The notes below the pieces were generated by a model. The model was given only the letters and a program-made list of their open reading frames with translations, did not search any database and had not been told where the DNA came from. This document shows, piece after piece, positions 57,700-64,000 of a stretch of DNA of 64,000 bases (positions within the stretch are counted from its first letter, which is position 1; each line of letters opens with the position of its first letter). The translations under genes were made by a program, and so were the position numbers. Source of the DNA: Sternotherus odoratus. Its lineage: Eukaryota > Chordata > Testudines > Kinosternidae. Location: contig JAVMKO010000002.1 in assembly GCA_032164245.1 (NCBI GenBank), positions 59,429,840 through 59,493,839 of the forward strand, read 5' to 3'.

Positions 57700-59475
57700 C
57701 ACAATGCCACCATGCAGATGAAGAACAACAAGGCAGCAGGTGTAGATGGGATCCCTGCTGAAACCTTTTAAAACGGTGGACCAGAGCTAATTCGTCAGCT
57801 TTACCGGCTTACCCTTAAAATCTGGATAAAGGAAGAGATACCCAGTGAAATGAGGGATGCCCTAATTGTCACCCTCTTCCAGAAAGGGGACAAAGTGGAT
57901 TGTGGAAATTATCGTGGTATCTCCCTCCAGGCCACTGCAGGCAAAGTTCTGGCACGGAACCTTGCAATCGGCCTTCTGCCCCTGTCAGAAGAAATTTTAT
58001 CAGAGTCACAAAATGGATTCCGCCCATGTCGTGGAACTATGGATATGATCTTCACAGCACAGCAGCTGCAAGAAAAATGTTGGGAGCAAAACTGACCACT
58101 GTACGTGGCTTTTATTGATCTAACTAAAGCCTTTGACTCAGTGAATTGCCATGCCCTCTGGACAATACTTTCTAAGATTGGATGTCCTGATAAATACGGC
58201 AATGTCCTAAAATTGCTTCATAATATAAAAGTGACTGTTCTGAGCAGCACTGGCTCCCACAGTGAACCTTTCAAAGTACAAACAGGAGTCAAACAAAGCT
58301 GTATCATTGCTCCAGCCATGTTTGCTGTTTTTATCGCCATTATTCTTTACCTAATTGCTGGGAAGTTTACAGCTGGCATTGAAATCACTTACAGAATGGA
58401 TGGAAAGCTGTTCAGGCTTAGCAGACTAAAAGCCAAGAGTAAGATTTCCACAACATCTATTGTGGAACTTCAGTATGCTGATGACAACGCAATCTTTGCC
58501 CACTCTGAGAAAGATCTTCAAACTATCTTGAATGTGTTTGGTGATGCTTACGCATGTCTTGGTCTCACTCTTAATATCAAGAAGACTAAAATGCTTTATC
58601 AATCCTCTCCAAATGAGGTTTTACGTGCTCCCTCTATCAAAATCAATGGAATGGTAATGGAGAATGTTGATCATTTCCTCTACCTTGGAAACCATCTTTC
58701 ATCCAAGGCAAATATTGATGCAGAAATTCAACATCACCTGATCTGTGCCAGTGTAGCTTTTTCTCATTTATGGCACAGGGTCTTTGAAGATCACGACATT
58801 CCAACAGACACCAAGCTTCTTGTATATCAAGCCTTATTCTCCCAGTACTTTTGTATGGGTCTGAAATGTGGACAACCTATAACACCATTTGAAAGCCCTT
58901 GAGAGGCACCATCAGTGCTGCCTTTGTAGGATTCTGAAGATCAAATGGGAAGATAGGCGCACCAATATTAGTGTTCCAGAAGAGGCAAAGACTACCAGTA
59001 TTGAGGCAATGATCATCCGTCACAAATTCCATTGGACTGGTCACATTGTCCGGATGCCAGACCATCGCCTCCCAAAACAGGTCCTGTTCTCTCAGCTGAA
59101 AGAAGGGTACTGTAATGTGGGTGGACAACGGAAACGTTATAAGGACTTGCTGAAGGACAACTTAAAAAAATGTAGTATGTAGTATTGACATTGATACTTG
59201 GGAGACACTTGCCCAGGATCGCTTAAAATGGAGTGTAGTCCTACATGATGGTCCCCTGCATTTTGAACTTGCTTGAAAAAAGACCCAAAGAGTACAGGAG
59301 GCGCAGGAGGAAGGAGAAACTGGTCTCCAGTCATGGTCAACAGCCTCCTGATGAGCCTGAAAACATCTGCTCTCATTGTAATAGAACTTGTGGTTCAAGG
59401 ATTGGCTTATTAGCCACCGGAGGACCCATAACTCCCATGGAAGATGATCATACTCAGTAACGAGTGATCGCCCAT
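57700..59475 (+). mobile_element. Non-LTR retrotransposon RT to 3' end, degenerate
   Basis: Starting MKNNKAAGVDGIPAE at about 57718, it follows a LINE RT through to a C-terminal CSHCNRTCGSRIGL zinc-knuckle-like end and the 3' sequence ggaagatgatcatactcag at 59440-59458. At least two in-frame stops (near 57770 and 58095) and a frameshift near 58890 make it non-functional. The clade is not CR1, and I could not fix it from sequence alone. Confidence 0.82.
58105..58902 (+). pseudogene. LINE reverse transcriptase core fragment
   Basis: The longest open piece (265 codons) contains AFIDLTKAFDSVN (motif A), GVKQSCIIAPAMF (the usual Q-G-C reads Q-S-C), LQYADDNAIFAH (catalytic YADD), LGLTLNIKKTKMLYQ, and YLGNHLSSKANIDAEIQHHL. 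The upstream part (57850-58095, LIVTLFQKGDKVDCGNYRGI) is in the same frame with a TGA between. The downstream part (58889-59182, HHQCCLCRILKIKWEDRRTN) is in another frame. Confidence 0.85.
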
Positions 59476-60008
59476 CAAATCCTAGAGGTAAATTTGAAGA
59501 GAGTCTGTACTGAGTCACTGTTTATATGGTGGGAGCCCTGTAATTCCATACTGGACCCAATTAAATACCTGGTATGTGAGAAGGGGATGGTGTATAATGC
59601 CACTCCCCATTGTTAAGACAACGTTGAAGCCAGCTGCTTAAATCCATCCTGGTGTCTCTTTCATTCATCTGCGTGCTCCAATCAACACTGCTAGGTTACA
59701 TGCTGTATGTTTGTATTTAATAATATCTAATAATATCCATACTGGAGCCTCAGACTGTTAATGTTAATCTGAGTTGTTATACTTATAAATTTATTCCAGA
59801 TCTGCGCACAAAAGAAACTGCATAAGAACACAGCATAATAAAGTGTGTGTTTATGACAAGAAGGCAGAAGGATAGATTTTGCCAAATAAACTTGAACAAA
59901 GATATTCCCTTTTTTAAAAAAAACAACAACATATTTTTAAACTTCTACTTATCTCACTTTAAATATGTCCAAAAATCTTTAAATATTATTTCCAATAATG
60001 AAAATTAG
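59476..60008. other. Intergenic between two LINE 3' ends
   Basis: AT-rich, nothing supported. Confidence 0.3.
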
Positions 60009-60140
60009 CAGGTGAGCCTGAAAACCTCTGCCCTCATTGTAATAGAACTTGTGGTTCAATGATTGGCCTTATTATCCACTGGAGGACCCATAACTCCCAT
60101 GGAAGATGATCATACTCGGTAACGAGTGATTGCCCGTCAT
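60009..60140 (+). mobile_element. Second, short 3' end of the same LINE
   Basis: gagcctgaaaacctctgccc ... gtaatagaacttgtggttca ... catggaagatgatcatactc ... gtaacgagtgattgccc repeats 59350-59475 with about one difference in ten bases by eye. It is a separate, severely truncated insertion or a local duplication. Confidence 0.8.
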
Positions 60141-60720
60141 CATGCTCAAATAAATCTTAGTTTTTAAAGTACCTCCAGACGCCTCATTGTTTTTGTGGAT
60201 TGTGGCAGGGCAAGGGTAAAACCCCCGTGAATACCCTGCCCCTGCAGGCTAAACCCTGCTTTCTGGCAAGAGGGCTACGGGCAGAGGCTTGGGGAGGGAG
60301 CCCAGCTGGGAGCCCTAATGAGGGTTAGCTCACAGCACTAGGCCTGGCTAAATGCATACAGCTGAGGCAGGGAGCTGGGAGGTATAGAAAAGCCCTGAGC
60401 CCTAATCAGTTGGGGGCAGGCCAGGAAGGGAGTTGGAGGCTGTTAAACTGACTCCTTGCTGTAGGCAGGGTGCCTCAGGGGTCTGGGGACCCTGGAACTA
60501 GGATAGCGAGGGTAACTGTTAGGGGGGTGGTGATAGCACTTTTCTTGCACTAAAGCTAATAAGTTCACACTGTAAATAAAGGACATTTGAGAGAAGCACC
60601 AAGAAAGGGTGTGGAGACCTTTATTTCTGCAGGCCAGAACACAGGGCACCAGGGAGGACCTAGAGAGGTGTGTGGACCCTGTGACATGGATACAAACTAG
60701 CATGGCTACCCCTCTAAAGC
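60141..60720 (+). mobile_element. Penelope-like tail split by a solo LTR
   Basis: 60141-60200 (catgctcaaataaatcttag ... ttttgtggat) and 60692-60720 (acaaactagcatggctacc) join into one Penelope tail once the LTR and one TSD copy are removed. Confidence 0.75.
60196..60691 (+). mobile_element. Solo LTR (60201-60686) with 5-bp TSD
   Basis: The ends are tgtggcaggg and ccctgtgaca (TG...CA, imperfect inverted repeat), flanked by exact tggat at 60196-60200 and 60687-60691. A TATA-like ggtatagaaaagccc lies at 60391-60405 and a poly(A) signal in gtaaataaaggac at about 60577-60582. No internal viral genes, primer site or second LTR remain. A 5-bp TSD fits an ERV or a Gypsy-type element, which cannot be told apart here. 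Confidence 0.82.
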
Positions 60721-60794
60721 AGTGGCTGCAGAACGTTCAGATGCACAAGGCCACCCTCCTGAACTGTGTGAAGAGTTTGCCCCAGCCCTCTGGT

Positions 60795-61660
60795 GCAGAG
60801 ATGCCAAAATGAAAGTTGTACTCACAGTGGAGAAATGAGTGGTGATCGCTGTGAGAAAACTACCAATGTCAGACTGCTACCAATCAGTCACATATCATTT
60901 TGGAGTTGGGAAATCCACTGTGAGGTTTGCTGTGATGTAAGTGCTCAGAGCCATTGCTCTCCTCCTGCTATGAAGGACTGTGACTTTGGGCAATGTGTAG
61001 GAAGTACTGGATGGTTTTGCAGCAATGGGGTTCCAGAACTGTGATGGGGCAATACATGGCACACGTGCCTATTTTGGCACTAGACCACCTTGTGACAGAG
61101 TACATCAATAGAAAGGGCTACTTTTCTGTAGTATTTCAAGTGCTGGTGGATCACTGTGGTTACTTCACTGACCTCCAGACAGGCTGGGTTAGAGAAGGGG
61201 CATGATGCACATCTTTAGAAAAACTGGCCTGAACAGAAAGCTGCAAGTAGGGATTTTCTTTCTAGACCAGAGGATTACCATTGGTGATGTGGAAATGCCA
61301 GTAGAGATCCTGAGACACCCAGCCTATTCCTTACTCCTGTGGCTAATGAAGCTGGCTCAGGCAGAATGACTGTTGAATGTGACTTGACCATTTGAAGGGC
61401 TTCTGGCAGTGTCTACTCAGGAGGTTAGACCTCACTGAGGACAGTATCCACATGGCCAGAGCTCCCTAACATGTGCTTCATTGTATCTGTGAAGTAAAGG
61501 GAGAAAAGTTTTCCCCAGAGGTGGAACACGGAGGTGTATCGTCTCTCTGCTGCTTTGAAGCAGCCAAATAGCAGAGCTATAAGAAGAGCTCAGCAAGGAG
61601 CTATTTGGCTCAGTGAGGCTTTGAAGGACCATTTTAACAATGAGCCACAGGTAATGCGTG
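60795..61660 (+). pseudogene. PIF/Harbinger (HARBI1-like) transposase relic
   Basis: Pieces in changing frames follow the family order: CYQSVTYHFGVGKSTVRFAV (helix-turn-helix, 60877-60936); EYINRKGYFSVVFQVLVDHC then GYFTDLQTGW (catalytic-core region, 61098-61190); IGDVEMPVEILRHPAYSLLL (61275-61334). The usual G-D-x-A-Y box reads R-H-P-A-Y, losing an acidic residue. Stops and frameshifts are frequent, so no transposase can be made. The family's job is excision and integration at short TA-rich targets. Confidence 0.75.
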
Positions 61661-62014
61661 TTGCTTTAATGTGCTGAACCTGGTGGGGGATTTTTGTTTT
61701 AGTTTTTTTGTACCATACTATGAACCTTGCAATGATTGCTATGTATATGCTACTGTAACAATGCAAATACTCCTATTGCTATTTCTCCGAATATCAGTAC
61801 CAGCCACTATTTGCTGGAGAATAATGAAGATAAATTCAGTCTCCAGAAGTGGGTTTTTATTCCAAACATATCCATGTAATGTTGAGGCAAACTTCATACA
61901 TACAGGGAAAGTATCTTTTAAGAGGAAGGAATAGGGAATTCACAAGGACGTACACCAACCAGGCTCTGCCAGAGGAATGTATGTGCAGCTGTCGTGTGTA
62001 ATCGCCACCAGCGT

Positions 62015-63358
62015 TTAGTGCCTAGAGTATGGCTGCAGCCCCAGAAAGTACATGGAATATGGTGAGGAGGGAGGAGAGGAAGTTCCTGAAATGCAGTTCT
62101 CTATGGGCTCTGAGCGGAGGCAAGTATGGATGTGTTCACCCTGAAGTTCAATCAGAGACCGCATGTCTGGCATGTCTGTTTGTTCCCTGAGCAGCATTAT
62201 CTCTCGCTGCCTGTTTCTCCTGTCCTCACTATCTCTCTGTACAACCTGAAGCACCAGGGGCTTACAGAACCTCCTGGAACATGTCTTCCCTTGTCCTCTT
62301 CTTTCTCCTCCTTATCTGGTCAAGCCACTTTGCCAGTGTGGATGAAGAGACCTTCAAGCCCACATTTGCAATTGCTAAGGAAAAAATGGACAGAGGTACT
62401 ATTGTCAGTGCTAATACACCCCTTGGTCCACACAAGTTACAAGGTTAACAGTCTCACTTTCCTTGGGGACTCTCAGAGCATGGTGGTAGCCTCTGCCGTG
62501 GTGAGGGTAGCCCGATGGGGAGCAGGTGAGTTGGGACAATAAAAAGTGGGTGGTAGCAGGGGATATCAGTACAACTGGATTGTACTGGATACTGGCATCA
62601 TTTTCCACAGGATTGTAGCTGATATCTCACTCCTGAAGGTAACAGAGGCTGCAAGAAAGTAGCCCCTGCATGGATCTGGCCAAATCTGTGTGCTGCAATG
62701 GTGCCTGCTGACGTAATTGCCTAGTGGCAAGGCAAAGTGTCCTACCATGGGGGAAAACCCAAGGCAGCCCTCCTAAGAAACTTTCGGCAGAGGATTGAAG
62801 ACTGCCTCCAGGAAAGTTTCCCAGAGATCTCTATGCAGGATTCAGAGAGCATCCCGGTGCAAACAACTACTCAGAGGGTCCCCTCTGCCTGGCTGAAGAG
62901 GGGAATGAAAAGCAGATAGCAACTGGACCTCTATTGATTATTTCACTACCTCTTCTAGCCTGACTTTTAAAAAAGTACATGAGCAGATGTGTCCCTGCAA
63001 CACTGAAGCAAACTGAGTATTTACCAGTGGATCCCTCCCTTGTATCAGGCTTGCCTGTGCTAGACTTCTGGAAGTGGCTTGACTGCTCAAGGTCCTATCT
63101 CACCACACCACCAGACTCCCCTATTGTCTGTCTCCTATCCTCTTCGTTGTCCAGCACCTCGTCCTCAGGGTTCACTCCAGTAACCTGTGACTCCAGGTCC
63201 TCCAAACTATCCACAGGGCTCTTAAGAGTGGAGGTGGGGTTGCTGCTGAGGATGGTGTGCTGTTCCTTGTAGAAGCGCCATATCTGCAGCTCCACACCAG
63301 AGTGCCTATTTGCCTCCCTTACTTTCTGGTATGCCTGCCTCAGCTTTTTATTCAGCAC
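62015..63358 (-). pseudogene. Harbinger Myb/SANT-like accessory protein relic
   Basis: 63095-63358 (-) gives KKLRQAYQKVREANRHSGVE and IWRFYKEQHTILSSNP, the Myb/SANT-like trihelix region, followed by acidic sequence. 62015-62254 (-) gives the C-terminal coiled-coil region RDSEDRRNRQREIMLLREQT with SLIELQGEH. These match the second gene of Harbinger elements, which helps the transposase bind ends and enter the nucleus. Middle segments are unreadable (an intron or decay). Confidence 0.6.
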
Positions 63359-63689
63359 TGCTGTGTGTCCCTATTGTAGCCCTTCTCCTCTATGCCCTGA
63401 GCATGCTGGCTGTAGATGTCAAAGTTTCTAATGCTGGATCACAGCTGTGCCAGTACAGCCTCCTCTCCTGACAGACCAGGAAGATCCACCACCTGTGGTG
63501 TCCTCCAGGAGGGAGTGCCTTTCCTGCATGGAGCAGGCCTGCTCAGCTGGGCAGTTGCTATGTTAGCTACACACACCAAGCAAACAGGAAGAGCAAGTCT
63601 GAAACTTCCTGTGGGTTTATCAGGGGAGGGGCATTCACATTAGTACCTGACTGCCTGGCAGCAGAGTTCAAAACAGTGACCAGAGTGTT

Positions 63690-63935
63690 TATAGTGGGGC
63701 AGTGAGGCACACCTTTTGGAAGCCTCTTATGTAGACGTAACTAACACAGTGTCTACGTGATGCTGCGTTGCTCTAACTACATCAAACTAAGTGCTGCATC
63801 TCTTGTCAATGTGGATTTATTAGGTTGGCATAGCGAGCCAGTTAAAACGGCAGGAGGATATTGTAGTGTAGACATCGCTACAGTTAGGTCCACTTAAGCT
63901 GCCGTTGACCTAACTCTGTAGTGTAGACTAGGACT
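63690..63935. repeat. Harbinger terminal region
   Basis: It contains repeated gtagac/gtctac motifs (atgtagacgtaac, gtgtctacgtgatg, agtgtagacatcgc, agtgtagactagg) characteristic of turtle TIR element ends. The partner end is not found in the window. Confidence 0.45.
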
Positions 63936-64000
63936 TAGAAACAGAACATTCGGTGCAAAAGACATGACATAAAAGGGGCTTTTTATGCGGCACACCAGAA

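Larger units (their letters stand above)
60721..63935 (+). mobile_element. Decayed PIF/Harbinger DNA transposon
   Basis: The two-gene layout expected of Harbinger elements is present in pieces: transposase relics on + (60795-61660) and a Myb/SANT-like accessory protein on - (62015-63358). The right end (about 63690-63935) has cgttgacctaactctg and agtgtagactaggactta, the usual turtle MITE-type terminus. The left end is not recognisable, probably lost near the Penelope tail. Confidence 0.7.

Noticed and set aside
1..64000. CRISPR arrays, operons, tRNA or rRNA genes
   Set aside because: None seen. The sequence is vertebrate nuclear DNA. The only tRNA-like promoter boxes belong to SINEs.
8746..64000. 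Neighbouring gene such as PCMTD1, expected near ST18 in amniotes
   Set aside because: I looked for recognisable exons with splice sites and found none. The gene may lie beyond the window.

Overview
This is a 64-kb piece of a cryptodiran turtle genome. It is AT-rich intergenic and intronic vertebrate DNA packed with CR1 LINEs, Penelope-like tails, hAT-type elements and one tRNA-derived SINE of the tortoise type with a CR1-like tail (29909-30100). There are no bacterial features. The only host gene I can support is the 3' end of a MYT1-family zinc-finger gene, best matched to ST18 (MYT3). It has three coding exons on the + strand (1275-1378, 3684-3827, 6204-6344), encoding the C-terminal coiled coil, followed by a long AT-rich 3' UTR with a poly(A) signal at 8721. 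No zinc finger is in the window. Assignments to ST18 and to repeat families come from memory of those families, not from a search.

Downstream of about 8.8 kb I found no convincing functional host gene. The stretch is a dense nest of mobile elements. Many have target-site duplications (TSDs) that can be read directly: hAT elements with 8-bp TSDs (9681-10558, 11265-11603, 23673-25171, 45739-46726, weaker 42303-43082 and 27595-28340); Penelope-like insertions with 11-14-bp TSDs (3850-3977, 11830-11938, 22739-22839, 28628-28771, 36940-37066, 37996-40011); a mariner-type TA-flanked element (33863-34313); a 5'-truncated CR1 with a 562-codon open frame (13610-15523); a twin-primed LINE (56866-59475); a solo LTR with a 5-bp TSD nested in a Penelope tail (60201-60686); and a decayed PIF/Harbinger element (60721-63935).

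The most interesting object is the 1.5-kb hAT-type element at 23673-25171. It has 13-bp perfect terminal inverted repeats and an exact 8-bp TSD. Inside it are a 42-bp hairpin, a near-perfect hairpin with arms of about 240 bp, and a captured host exon that looks like exon 1 of a conventional protein kinase C (closest to PRKCG). The exon keeps its start codon, the pseudosubstrate, the first C1 zinc ligands and a splice donor. Part of the exon and its donor is tandemly duplicated.

Two themes recur. Penelope tails carry a hammerhead-ribozyme-like core, canonical in one copy (26853-26880) and altered in the same way in several others. Several TIR elements contain GC-rich tandem arrays that flip strand around a palindromic centre (15841-16345, 33950-34210, 23944-24425).
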